Source of the DNA: Eggerthellales bacterium UBA948
GTDB taxonomy: Bacteria; Actinomycetota; Coriobacteriia; Coriobacteriales; UBA8131
Assembly: GCA_002293265.1 (NCBI GenBank)
Contig: DBCW01000120.1
Coordinates: 1-14,442, forward strand
Reading direction: 5' to 3'
Length of the DNA stretch: 14,442 nucleotides
Part shown: piece after piece, positions 1 through 7,191 of the stretch
How the letters are laid out: every line of letters starts with the position of its first letter
Numbering within the stretch: the first letter of the stretch is position 1
The notes under the pieces: model-generated
Seen by the model: only the letters and a program-made list of their open reading frames with translations
What the model was told of the DNA's origin: nothing
Databases searched by the model: none
Program-made: the position numbers and the translations under genes

Positions 1-27
1 ATTTCCGAAAAACTGGAGGTTATAAAC

Positions 28-285
28 ATGCAACTTGCACAAAGGAAGACCACGGGAAGAAATATACTTCATTGGCTTTTCATCTCATTGTGTGCGGTTA
101 TAGTGGTGATTTTTATCGCCTTAGTATTGTTGAATAGTGCCTACTTAGGCTGGGATTACAATGACCCTGAAACTGCCGTTCTTGGAGTAGCTGTTCACTC
201 ATTTGAATGGCTGTTTGTCAGATTAGCACCGTTTATTTTTATAGGGGCTATTGTTGGAATAGTTTTGACACGAAAGAAAGTATAG
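28..285 (+). CDS. Small two-helix membrane protein, unknown function
   Basis: 85 residues. A strong Shine-Dalgarno (GGAGG at 15-19) sits 8 nt before the ATG, so this small gene is probably real. Two hydrophobic segments are visible, at about residues 15-37 and 58-80. Between them is a short loop of about 20 residues containing acidic and aromatic residues, and the tail ends in RKKV, which suggests a cytoplasmic C-terminus. I recognise no family. It lies 259 bp upstream of the reductase genes on the same strand, but a weak hairpin overlaps its stop codon, so it need not be co-transcribed with them. It could be the last gene of an upstream operon outside the window, or a small accessory to the reductase. 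It is far too short to be a DmsC or NrfD anchor. Confidence 0.6.
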   Translation: MQLAQRKTTGRNILHWLFISLCAVIVVIFIALVLLNSAYLGWDYNDPETAVLGVAVHSFEWLFVRLAPFIFIGAIVGIVLTRKKV

Positions 286-300
286 AGCTGCTCTACTTTT
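283..300 (+). terminator. Possible weak terminator hairpin at the stop of the small membrane gene
   Basis: TAGAG (283-287, including the stop codon) can pair with CTCTA (291-295) around a 3-nt loop, followed by CTTTT. The stem is only 5 bp and the T-run only four, so this is a weak candidate that may merely attenuate transcription. Confidence 0.25.
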
Positions 301-544
301 GGAACTTGAAACTTCTTGGCGCTCGCAATTACACATAACGGTCTTTCATTAGCGTTTCCCAAACACATCAAAACGACCTCATGAATTGCCTCATCCTTTT
401 GCAATTCTCCCTCATGAAAATAATTATTTTGTGCTTTTTAAAAGAGTCGATGCATTTCAGGATGGTGTAAAACGCATAACGATTATTTAATAAGTCCCAA
501 GGAATCGAAAAAGAATTTGATTTGAGAGAAGAAAGGGACAAGAA
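286..544 (+). promoter_or_regulatory. Repeat-rich upstream region of the reductase operon
   Basis: This 259-bp gap has no credible gene but holds several repeats. An inverted repeat GAATTGC (383-389) / GCAATTC (401-407) has an 11-nt spacer. The 9-mer CCTCATGAA occurs twice (377-385 and 410-418), exactly 33 bp apart. Its core CCTCAT also occurs at 389-394. A perfect 14-bp AT palindrome lies at 417-430, and a CTTTT/AAAAG dyad at 434-444. Such an array could be the target of the membrane LuxR regulator encoded at 4768-6213, but that link is inferred. I could not settle on a single -10/-35 pair; AT-rich stretches around 466-492 are the best place for a start site. The Shine-Dalgarno for the next gene is at about 532-538. 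Confidence 0.45.
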
Positions 545-3205
545 ATGGCAAACTTGCTAAAAAAGGTAGAGAAGTTTGACATGGATAGACGAGCGTTCGT
601 TGCACTATCCGCTTCACTAGGTGCTACTGCTGCGTTAGGTCTTACCGGTTGCGATAATGTGTTGGCTAAGACAACCAAGGACAGCCCAACAGTTGAAACT
701 CTATCAGGTGGAAAATGGGTTACAGTTGCTTGCCCTCAAGACGGCTGTAATAAGAGTTGCTTGAATCAAGCCTACGTTGTTGACGGCGTTGTCGTGCGCC
801 AAAGGACAGACGAACTTGTTGAAGACAGCCCGGACAACCCCCAATACCGCTCATGCATTAAAGGAAGAAGCATCCGCAAAACCGTTACATCTGCCGAGCG
901 CCTAAAGTACCCCATGAAGCGCAAGAACTGGCAACCTGGTGGCGGTGCCAACGTTAATGGACATCTCCGCGGCATTGATGATTGGGAGAGAATCACTTGG
1001 GATGAAGCAATAAAATACATTGCTGACGAATATAAAAGAATTATGGACACCTACGGTCCACGCGCCTTTCTTGCCACAGGTCAAGACGAACGCAAGATGT
1101 GTGGTGGCAAGATAGGCAGTGGTATTCTCAACATGTTGGGTGGCTGCTTAACCACATTTGGTGAGCAAAGCGATGGCGGCGCTCCTGTGCCAAGCAATCT
1201 CATGTGGGGTTTTTACGACAGCGGTGACACCAATGGTCTGGACAAAATGGGGCAACGTCACACAAAACTACAAGTGCTTTGGGGCTTTAATTCCGGATGG
1301 TGTGACGGAGCCGCTAATCAATACGACCTGCTTACAGCAAAAAAGCAAGCCGGTACAAAGGTCATCCTTATCGACGTATGGTTTAATCCCACTGCTCAAA
1401 GTTACGTAGATCAGTGGATACCTATTCGTCCAAGTACCGATGGTGCGCTCATGGAAGCTGTGGCTTATGAGCTGATTACAAACAACCTGGTAGATCAAGA
1501 CTTTTTGGATCGTTGCACTGTGGGTTTTGACGCAGAGCACATGCCGGCTGACGCAAAGACTAACGAGAATTTCAAAGATTACATCCTTGGCGCTTACGAC
1601 GGCAAGCCAAAAACTCCCGAATGGGCAAGCCCCATCACCGGCGTTCCTGTTGCAACGATCAAGCAACTCGCCCAAGACATGGGCACCACCAAACCTATGT
1701 CGCTAAAAGCTGCTCGCGGACTTACCAGGCAATGGTATGGCAACCGTGTCACTCAGCTGTTTTACACCTTAGGTTGGATGACAGGCAGCCTTGGTGTTCC
1801 CGGCTCTGACACTGCAATCCTCACAGGCACTTGGGGCACAAAGAACGGACAGCCTCTGGTCAAACGCGGTAAAAACTCTTGGAAATACCCCAAAAACCCT
1901 GCATGTTCGGAGCCACGCGCTTCTGATGAAACAACATTCGGCGGTTTTGATGCCAGTAGAGAATATGGCATTGCCTTCTCCGAATGGCATAAAGCAGTTG
2001 TGGAGGGTGAATACACACTGCCCAACCCCAGAAATGAAAAACGCTCTTGCGACATTAAGTGCATTATGTGTGAAAACGCTCGCAACGCCAGCAACGCGCA
2101 ATCCGGCAATTATCTAACTGTTGAGGCATATAGAAAGGTTGAGTTTGTTGTCCATCAAGAAATGTTCATGAAGATAGGTCCTATGTATTCCGACATCGTT
2201 TTGCCGGTAAAGTGCCACCCGGAACTGGAGTTTGCTCTTCGTAACAAACAAACAAACGAGTCGCTGATCATGGGCACAAACGCATTTCCTCAGTTTTACG
2301 AAACTAAAGACGACATCGAGATCTACTTTATGCTCTGCGACGAGCTTGGTTTTGGCGAGGATATCGCGCCGCGAACCTCAATTAAGCAAAACATGTTTGA
2401 GCAACTGGGCAACGCAACAGTCATCAAAGAAAATGGCGAAGAGTATGAAACTTTGTTCACCATCACTCAAGAAGATATCGACAAGTATCAGGTGAAGTTT
2501 GAGCCACAGGAAGGGCGAACTTCATTTGCCGAGTTCATGGAAACAGGCATTTATCGTCTTGAGCGCAGCCCTAATGACAACTATATGAATGTTCCGCTCA
2601 AAGACTTTGTGGCCGATCCTGAAGCCAATCCACTTGAGACAACTTCCGGAAAATTGGAGATATATTGCCAAGCACTGGCTGATTGGTATGACTTATGCCA
2701 GCTGCATGATATCGACCCGATTCCAAAGTACAAAGCAGCCGTTCACGGATATGAGGACAAGAAAAACTACCCTGACTATAAGTTCCAACTGGTGACTCCG
2801 CACCACCTTCGCCAGATGCACAGCGTTTGGGCAAACGAGCGCTCACTTAATGAGGTGTTCCCAAATGATCTGCTAATAAGCACTTTTGATGCAGAGAGAG
2901 AAGGATTTAAGCATGGAGATTGGGCATTGGTAACAGGTCTTGATGCCGGTCAGATCGTGCGCAGGATTGCAGTACTGCCAATTATTGCACCGGGTGTGGC
3001 GATACTCGGCGAGGGAAACTGGCGCAATGTTGACCAAGAGACCGGTATCGACATTGGTGGTAATGCCAATACACTTACTCGTCCGCACCTGTTAGGCAAT
3101 GGTTACCAAGCTTACAACACGGTGCTCTTAAAGCTTGAACCGTACACGGGACCAACAATGTTGCCCGACTACCAACGTCCACTCTATGTTCCAATCGCTG
3201 ATTAA
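545..3205 (+). CDS. DmsA-like molybdopterin oxidoreductase, catalytic subunit (Tat lipoprotein)
   Basis: 886 residues; catalytic subunit of a DMSO reductase-family enzyme holding a bis-MGD molybdenum cofactor and one [4Fe-4S] cluster, expected to reduce an external electron acceptor. The N-terminus has a twin-arginine motif (DRRAF, residues 14-18), a hydrophobic stretch and a lipobox LTGC ending at Cys36, implying Tat export and lipid attachment. Cluster ligands are Cys63, Cys68, Cys72 and Cys104. The following segment (RSCIKGRSIRK, then LKYPMKR) closely matches E. coli DmsA. Ser209 in GEQSDGG aligns with the Mo-coordinating serine of DmsA. The dinucleotide-binding C-terminal domain spans about 745-875. 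The ATG at 545 is preferred for its AAAGGG Shine-Dalgarno; an internal ATG at 581 would still keep the Tat motif. It is longer than DmsA (about 800 residues). It is followed 11 bp later by the iron-sulfur subunit. Substrate is not predictable: DMSO, other S- or N-oxides, or a catechol/phenolic compound are all possible in this superfamily. Confidence 0.93.
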   Translation: MANLLKKVEKFDMDRRAFVALSASLGATAALGLTGCDNVLAKTTKDSPTVETLSGGKWVTVACPQDGCNKSCLNQAYVVDGVVVRQRTDELVEDSPDNPQYRSCIKGRSIRKTVTSAERLKYPMKRKNWQPGGGANVNGHLRGIDDWERITWDEAIKYIADEYKRIMDTYGPRAFLATGQDERKMCGGKIGSGILNMLGGCLTTFGEQSDGGAPVPSNLMWGFYDSGDTNGLDKMGQRHTKLQVLWGFNSGWCDGAANQYDLLTAKKQAGTKVILIDVWFNPTAQSYVDQWIPIRPSTDGALMEAVAYELITNNLVDQDFLDRCTVGFDAEHMPADAKTNENFKDYILGAYDGKPKTPEWASPITGVPVATIKQLAQDMGTTKPMSLKAARGLTRQWYGNRVTQLFYTLGWMTGSLGVPGSDTAILTGTWGTKNGQPLVKRGKNSWKYPKNPACSEPRASDETTFGGFDASREYGIAFSEWHKAVVEGEYTLPNPRNEKRSCDIKCIMCENARNASNAQSGNYLTVEAYRKVEFVVHQEMFMKIGPMYSDIVLPVKCHPELEFALRNKQTNESLIMGTNAFPQFYETKDDIEIYFMLCDELGFGEDIAPRTSIKQNMFEQLGNATVIKENGEEYETLFTITQEDIDKYQVKFEPQEGRTSFAEFMETGIYRLERSPNDNYMNVPLKDFVADPEANPLETTSGKLEIYCQALADWYDLCQLHDIDPIPKYKAAVHGYEDKKNYPDYKFQLVTPHHLRQMHSVWANERSLNEVFPNDLLISTFDAEREGFKHGDWALVTGLDAGQIVRRIAVLPIIAPGVAILGEGNWRNVDQETGIDIGGNANTLTRPHLLGNGYQAYNTVLLKLEPYTGPTMLPDYQRPLYVPIAD

Positions 3206-3216
3206 GGAGGTAAATC

Positions 3217-3873
3217 ATGGCTACTCAATATGGCTTTTATGCAAACACTAACGAATGTATGGGTTGTAGGATGTGTATTATCTCCTGCAAAGACAAAAAC
3301 AATCTTCCGGTGGGAGAAAAGTTCAGACGTGTATATGACTATAGCGGCGGTTCGTGGAGCGTTGATGAAAATGGTGTTATGAATGCAACCGACCTGTTTT
3401 CGTATGCCGTTACCTCGGGTTGTCACCACTGCGCAAACCCATCTTGTATGGAAGGTTGTCCGGTAAGTGCCATCCAAAAACGTGAAGACGGGATCGTATG
3501 GATTGACCAAGACCTTTGCGTTGGTTGCGGTTACTGTGTTGAAGCCTGCCCTTTCAACGCTCCTTACAAAAGCACAACCACCTACACTTCACGCAAATGC
3601 GACTTATGCAAAGATCTTATCGACAATGGTGAGAAGCCCGTTTGCGTTCAGTCTTGTCAAATCCGTTGTCTGGAGTTTGGCAAACTGGAAGACCTTAAGG
3701 CTGCTCATCCTGATGCTGTTGATGTCATCGCTCCCCTGCCTGAAAACCCGGGCACGAGCCCGTCAACACTCTATTCTCGTCATCGCATGAACCCCGAGGG
3801 CAAGCTAAAAGGCGAAACGCGAAATGCTCCTGAAGAAATTATTTCAGAAACATTCGAAGAAACATTTGTGTAA
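3217..3873 (+). CDS. DmsB-like four-cluster iron-sulfur electron-transfer subunit
   Basis: 218 residues; ferredoxin-type subunit passing electrons to the catalytic subunit encoded just upstream. Sixteen cysteines form four cluster-binding groups: 14/17/20/24, 69/72/77/81, 101/104/107/111 and 128/131/143/147. This is the order and spacing seen in DmsB and related subunits, and the length is close to DmsB (about 205). An extra Cys151 follows the last group, and the usual proline after its final cysteine is replaced (CVQSCQ). There is no signal peptide of its own, so it would be exported bound to the Tat-bearing partner, as known for DmsAB. A near-perfect Shine-Dalgarno (AAGGAGG) lies 6 nt before the ATG, and the gap after the previous stop is 11 bp, so the two are co-transcribed. 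No membrane anchor gene follows. Confidence 0.93.
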   Translation: MATQYGFYANTNECMGCRMCIISCKDKNNLPVGEKFRRVYDYSGGSWSVDENGVMNATDLFSYAVTSGCHHCANPSCMEGCPVSAIQKREDGIVWIDQDLCVGCGYCVEACPFNAPYKSTTTYTSRKCDLCKDLIDNGEKPVCVQSCQIRCLEFGKLEDLKAAHPDAVDVIAPLPENPGTSPSTLYSRHRMNPEGKLKGETRNAPEEIISETFEETFV

Positions 3874-3890
3874 TCTGCTGCAATTAGACG

Positions 3891-3922
3891 TTTGGGGAGG
3901 TTGAACTGCTGACCTCCCCAAA
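3891..3922 (+). other. Perfect 11-bp intercistronic hairpin
   Basis: TTTGGGGAGGT (3891-3901) pairs perfectly with ACCTCCCCAAA (3912-3922) around a 10-nt loop. It sits between the iron-sulfur gene and the chaperone gene. The downstream flank is A-rich, not T-rich, so it does not fit a canonical intrinsic terminator on the + strand. A role in protecting the upstream dmsAB-like mRNA from 3' exonucleases, or in partial termination that lowers chaperone expression, is inferred. Confidence 0.7.
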
Positions 3923-3953
3923 AAATGACCACTTAACCATTTAGGGAGCTAAA

Positions 3954-4649
3954 ATGTCAGATATGGATAACGTACGAATCCTGTTGGCCGCCAGAGCAGG
4001 CGTGTATCGTGCCTTACAAAACGCACTCGGAAATGAGCCTTCAATAGAAATGCTGGAGCAATTATCATCAGATGACGTCAAAGAGGTTTTCTTGCTTTTT
4101 GACTCCGGGCAAGAAAATTATAAGCAAACTGTCGAGAACCTGTTTGCCGTTTCTGCTGAATATGTACATGGTGGTGAAAGTGCTATAACGGCACTGGAGG
4201 GACGGTTTACCCGCTTGTTTGTTGGTCCCGGCGGAACAGAGGGAAACCCCTGGGAGTCTTTTTACTTGAATACGGATAAAACAATCCGACATGGTGTTAC
4301 ATTGGAAGTTCGCAAGAACTATGTTGTCCAAGGGCTCATACCGCAAGCATATCCTACTGTTTCGGACGACCATATAGCAATTGAGCTGGATTTTTTGGCT
4401 AAGTTGGCTGGGCGAGCTGAGGAAGCCTGGATGGATGGCGACATTGCTACAACCTATAATAATCTTAAAGCTTCTGAGGATTTTTTATGCGAGCACCTCG
4501 CAAAATGGGTTGATCTATTTTGTGCAGCGCTAGGCTCTGCCAAACATGGAGCATCTTTTTACTTAGAGACAGCAAAAGTACTTGAAGCCTTTACGATAAT
4601 AGACCTGGAAGTACTCTGTGATATCCAAGATGCAATACAAGAGAAATGA
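3954..4649 (+). CDS. TorD/DmsD-family redox-enzyme maturation chaperone
   Basis: 231 residues, within the usual 200-235 range of the family. Such cytoplasmic chaperones bind the Tat signal and the apo form of a molybdoenzyme and hold it until the cofactor is inserted. Visible hallmarks are FTRLFVGPGG (85-94), PWESFY (99-104) and the DDHIAIELDFLAKL segment (138-151), which corresponds to the DH...E(L/M)-F-L signature of TorD proteins. The rest is alpha-helical with no signal or membrane segment. The ATG at 3954 follows AGGGAG at a suitable distance. It lies 80 bp after the iron-sulfur gene, separated by the hairpin, so its natural client is the DmsA-like subunit upstream. No neighbouring gene suggests another client. 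Confidence 0.88.
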   Translation: MSDMDNVRILLAARAGVYRALQNALGNEPSIEMLEQLSSDDVKEVFLLFDSGQENYKQTVENLFAVSAEYVHGGESAITALEGRFTRLFVGPGGTEGNPWESFYLNTDKTIRHGVTLEVRKNYVVQGLIPQAYPTVSDDHIAIELDFLAKLAGRAEEAWMDGDIATTYNNLKASEDFLCEHLAKWVDLFCAALGSAKHGASFYLETAKVLEAFTIIDLEVLCDIQDAIQEK

Positions 4650-4674
4650 AAATGCATAATCTATCGGGTATAAT
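4646..4674 (+). promoter_or_regulatory. Candidate sigma-A promoter for the LuxR-type gene
   Basis: A consensus -10 box TATAAT (4669-4674) lies 17 nt downstream of ATGAAA (4646-4651), which matches the -35 consensus at 4 of 6 positions. Initiation near 4681 would give a leader of about 87 nt before the regulator. It overlaps the end of the chaperone gene, so the regulator could be expressed separately from the reductase operon. Confidence 0.45.
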
Positions 4675-4767
4675 ACATGAACTCACAATGGCATTAATAG
4701 TGATCGCTCAGGGAGGTTTATTGCCAACAATAAAACCATAGTCTGCTTGCGACGCTAAAGCGGAAAT

Positions 4768-6213
4768 ATGGAGAACATGGTAATACCTGACACGCAAACT
4801 CAAAGAAAACTACTGATTACCGCTCTTCTCACGCTTGGTCTTGTATTTGCCGGTATCTGGACTAACACCCTTGGCAATAGCATCGATTTAATGCCCGCTG
4901 CTGCCGGATCAGAGTCAATTGTTGGCGCTCCAAGCGCTGATGCTTTTCGCTTTGGTCGCTTGCTCACCGCAATTCTATTTATAGTTTTTGCACGAAGTTT
5001 TCCCAAGATCCAAAAAGCTACTGCCATCATTGTTGCAATCATTATGAGTGTAGCCAGCGCCGCTTCGGCTATCGCTTATCACCAAAACCTTATTGACCCA
5101 CAAATACTAGCCCTTGTCGGTATATTTTTTGCTATCGCAGGATACTCTTTCATCGTTTGGATATTCTATCGCCAATTTGCTCGAAAGCTGGCACCTATCT
5201 ACGCTGTATGGGGTATTTCTATAAGCCTGGTATTAGAAATCTGGCTATCTTCCATTACGATCTTTTTGTCAACGAATATTCAGATCGTTATGGTGCTCAT
5301 ACTGCCGTTTCTTGCGGTGGGCTGTTATTTTGTTGCCTATGCACTTGATAGTACTATTGTTGAACCCAAGCCAAGTGTTCGCATAGACGGCGGTTACGAA
5401 CAGTTTGCTTTGCTTGCCCAAGTCATTATCATCACTGTTGCACTTGTTTTTATTCAAGCCCTCAGTTCTGCAGGTACCTGGGGCGAGACACGCGGCAGTT
5501 ATATGGGGCAAGACGAACTCACAGTGTCGCAGCTATTTATTGTAGGCATAGTTGTTATTGCGCTAACGTTTTTGGTTTTTCATCTGCCGCGCAAACGACT
5601 TTCGCTATCGCTTCGCTGCATCATCGGCTTTGGCACGATTCTTTTTGGACTCCAACTTCTTGCTTTTAGCAGCGACAACGCGACTCTCGCTTTTCTTGAA
5701 CCCATCACTGCCGGCATCGAACAGTTCTCACACCTTGTTAGGTGGCTGATGATTATTGAGTGTGTGCGGCTCTTAGCCATGCCGTCATATCGCATAGCCG
5801 GTATAGCTCACGCTGCATCGGCTCTTGTTTCACTTTTATGGCTGCATGTTATCTCTGAGCTTGCTTTTGGTAATTCTACCTTGGTCATGGTGATTATCTA
5901 TGTTCTTTTGATGCTGATAATTTTCATTTTTGTTAAAGGCTACCTAAACAAGACCACAAAGCTTTGGGTATTCGAAGAGGATTCACGCGGCGTAGAGTTT
6001 GTGGCGTTTGCAACGCGTTACGAACTTTCTCCACGTGAGACCGATGTCTTCATTTCGTTGATGCAAAATCATAAATATTCAGAGATTGAACAAGAGCACT
6101 CCATGTCAGCAGGAACGGTAAAAACTCACGTCAATAATCTCTACCGAAAACTAGAGGTTCACTCTAAAAGCGAAATGCGCCAACTCTTCGAGCAAACAAA
6201 ATCCAAGTCCTAG
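4768..6213 (+). CDS. LuxR-family transcriptional regulator with polytopic membrane sensor
   Basis: 481 residues. Residues 1-395 contain about 12 hydrophobic helices (for example 14-34, 83-103, 112-134, 170-191, 212-233, 344-365, 370-390) with only short loops; the longest outside loop may be 35-60. A short linker leads to a LuxR/FixJ helix-turn-helix at about 419-474 (LSPRETDVF, then MSAGTVKTHVNNLYRKLEV). There is no receiver or kinase domain, so it is a one-component regulator sensing a signal in or across the membrane. Regulators of this architecture sit beside inducible molybdoenzyme operons in Eggerthellaceae, where some are known to control them. By position it probably controls the reductase genes upstream. 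Start choice is uncertain: ATG 4768 has a weak AGCGGA, and ATG 4777 is preceded by GGAG only 3 nt away. Confidence 0.88.
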   Translation: MENMVIPDTQTQRKLLITALLTLGLVFAGIWTNTLGNSIDLMPAAAGSESIVGAPSADAFRFGRLLTAILFIVFARSFPKIQKATAIIVAIIMSVASAASAIAYHQNLIDPQILALVGIFFAIAGYSFIVWIFYRQFARKLAPIYAVWGISISLVLEIWLSSITIFLSTNIQIVMVLILPFLAVGCYFVAYALDSTIVEPKPSVRIDGGYEQFALLAQVIIITVALVFIQALSSAGTWGETRGSYMGQDELTVSQLFIVGIVVIALTFLVFHLPRKRLSLSLRCIIGFGTILFGLQLLAFSSDNATLAFLEPITAGIEQFSHLVRWLMIIECVRLLAMPSYRIAGIAHAASALVSLLWLHVISELAFGNSTLVMVIIYVLLMLIIFIFVKGYLNKTTKLWVFEEDSRGVEFVAFATRYELSPRETDVFISLMQNHKYSEIEQEHSMSAGTVKTHVNNLYRKLEVHSKSEMRQLFEQTKSKS

Positions 6214-6258
6214 GGAAATGCCGATTTAATGCTTGTGCGTCAGATTCTCCACAAATAA

Positions 6259-6296
6259 AACCAGGTGAGCAAAACGCATGTTTCTACTCACCTGGT
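6259..6296 (+). terminator. Hairpin terminator after the LuxR-type gene
   Basis: AACCAGGTGAG (6259-6269) pairs perfectly with CTCACCTGGTT (6286-6296 region), and the loop can form a further AAAC/GTTT stem (6272-6283). The + strand tail is only moderately T-rich (TGATTTACC). On the opposite strand the hairpin is followed by TTTTATTTG, so it could work in both directions. It separates the reductase locus from the sigma-factor operon. Confidence 0.65.
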
Positions 6297-6611
6297 TGAT
6301 TTACCTGATTTGAGTAAATGAGTACTTACGCGGAGATTTTTAAAGATAACGCACACTGAAAGTTGATGGAACAAGATTGAAACTTGTAATTCTCGGTTTT
6401 AATTTCGTGATCACACAGGCTTCTGTATTTTGCACATATTAAGCCTTGTTTAAATTTTTAAACGCAGAGAAGTTCTTAAGCTAGCAATATTCAGATTATT
6501 GATTAACTGCGCTGGATAGAACATAGACTGAAATCCTTAAAAATATCCACATTTTTGAAACTATTTCCCACCCTTAAACGAATATATTTATAGCACCAAA
6601 AAAACATTTAC
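6297..6611 (+). promoter_or_regulatory. Long AT-rich leader of the sigma-factor operon
   Basis: There is no credible gene between the terminator and the sigma gene. Visible elements are an ACAAG/CTTGT dyad (6371-6387) overlapping a GGAAC (6368-6372), a core often seen in ECF-type -35 boxes; an 8-bp GTGATCAC palindrome (about 6407-6414); and a perfect inverted repeat GTTTAAA (6448-6454) / TTTAAAC (6457-6463) with a 2-nt spacer. No convincing sigma-A promoter was found. Autoregulation through an ECF promoter here is possible, but the sequence alone does not show it. Confidence 0.3.
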
Positions 6612-6624
6612 GGAGGCAGTGCGG

Positions 6625-7191
6625 TTGGTTAGTGAAAAGCGCTTGATACGTACGATTCAGCGGAACAGAGACTCTTCCTCTGCTGATGCTTTGGTGCGCA
6701 GTTATTACGACGAGATATTTGGCTACATCGCCCGCCAGATACGAAATAAAACAGACGCTATGGACGTTACTCAGGAGGTATTCGTGTCAATGCTCAAGAC
6801 TATCGGGCATTACAACCATAAGAAAGCCGGTTTTCGCACTTGGCTGTACCGAATCGCTACCAACAAGACTATCGATTTCTTTCGCAACAATGCCCGAAGC
6901 GCACGCTTCTTATCAACAACCGATATGCAGTCTTTGCCGGATGATCTCGCGTTCATAGACACGGCAGATACAGAGGCACAACTTGCCCGGCAAGAGTTGA
7001 TAGAGCAAGTGTGCGCCTACATCACGACCCTGCCGTCAGATGTTCAGCAGGTGTTTAGACTCAAGTTCTTTGGTGAGCACACTTTTGCACAGATTGCAGA
7101 GCTTTTGGATATGCCGGAAGCAACTGTAAAGACCCGCTACTATCGCTTATTACAAACGCTGAGAAAGGAGTTCAGCGATGAGCACGCTTAA
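6625..7191 (+). CDS. Sigma-70-family RNA polymerase sigma factor (ECF-like)
   Basis: 188 residues from the TTG at 6625. That start is preferred because GGAGG (6612-6616) lies 8 nt upstream, whereas the GTG at 6619 is only 2 nt away; the resulting MVSEKRLIR start also resembles relatives. Region 2 spans about 25-92 (YYDEIFGYIARQIRNKTDAMDVTQEVF, with the RTWLYRIATNKTIDFFR part recognising the -10). After a linker, region 4 spans about 125-182 (TFAQIAELLDMPEATVKTRYYRLL, the -35-binding helix-turn-helix). Region 1 and region 3 are lacking, as is usual for this class. Its last 14 nt overlap the next gene, a membrane protein, so translation is coupled. Sigma factors of this group often control their own operon, which here is an ABC exporter. 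Confidence 0.9.
   Translation: MVSEKRLIRTIQRNRDSSSADALVRSYYDEIFGYIARQIRNKTDAMDVTQEVFVSMLKTIGHYNHKKAGFRTWLYRIATNKTIDFFRNNARSARFLSTTDMQSLPDDLAFIDTADTEAQLARQELIEQVCAYITTLPSDVQQVFRLKFFGEHTFAQIAELLDMPEATVKTRYYRLLQTLRKEFSDEHA

Noticed and set aside
1268..1675. 135-codon open frame on the minus strand inside the catalytic subunit gene
   Set aside because: Lies wholly within a well-supported gene, shows no family motif, and its composition fits a reverse-frame shadow.
545..3205. Naming the enzyme as a specific DMSO reductase or a catechol (for example dopamine) dehydroxylase
   Set aside because: Family motifs are clear, but substrate is not predictable from motifs in this highly expanded group; a phylogeny would be needed.
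3891..3922. Calling the intercistronic hairpin an intrinsic terminator
   Set aside because: It is followed by an A-run on the + strand, and no T-run is found on either side.
6407..6414. GTGATCAC palindrome as a CRP-type binding site
   Set aside because: Only the short central palindrome is present, not the spaced TGTGA/TCACA half sites.
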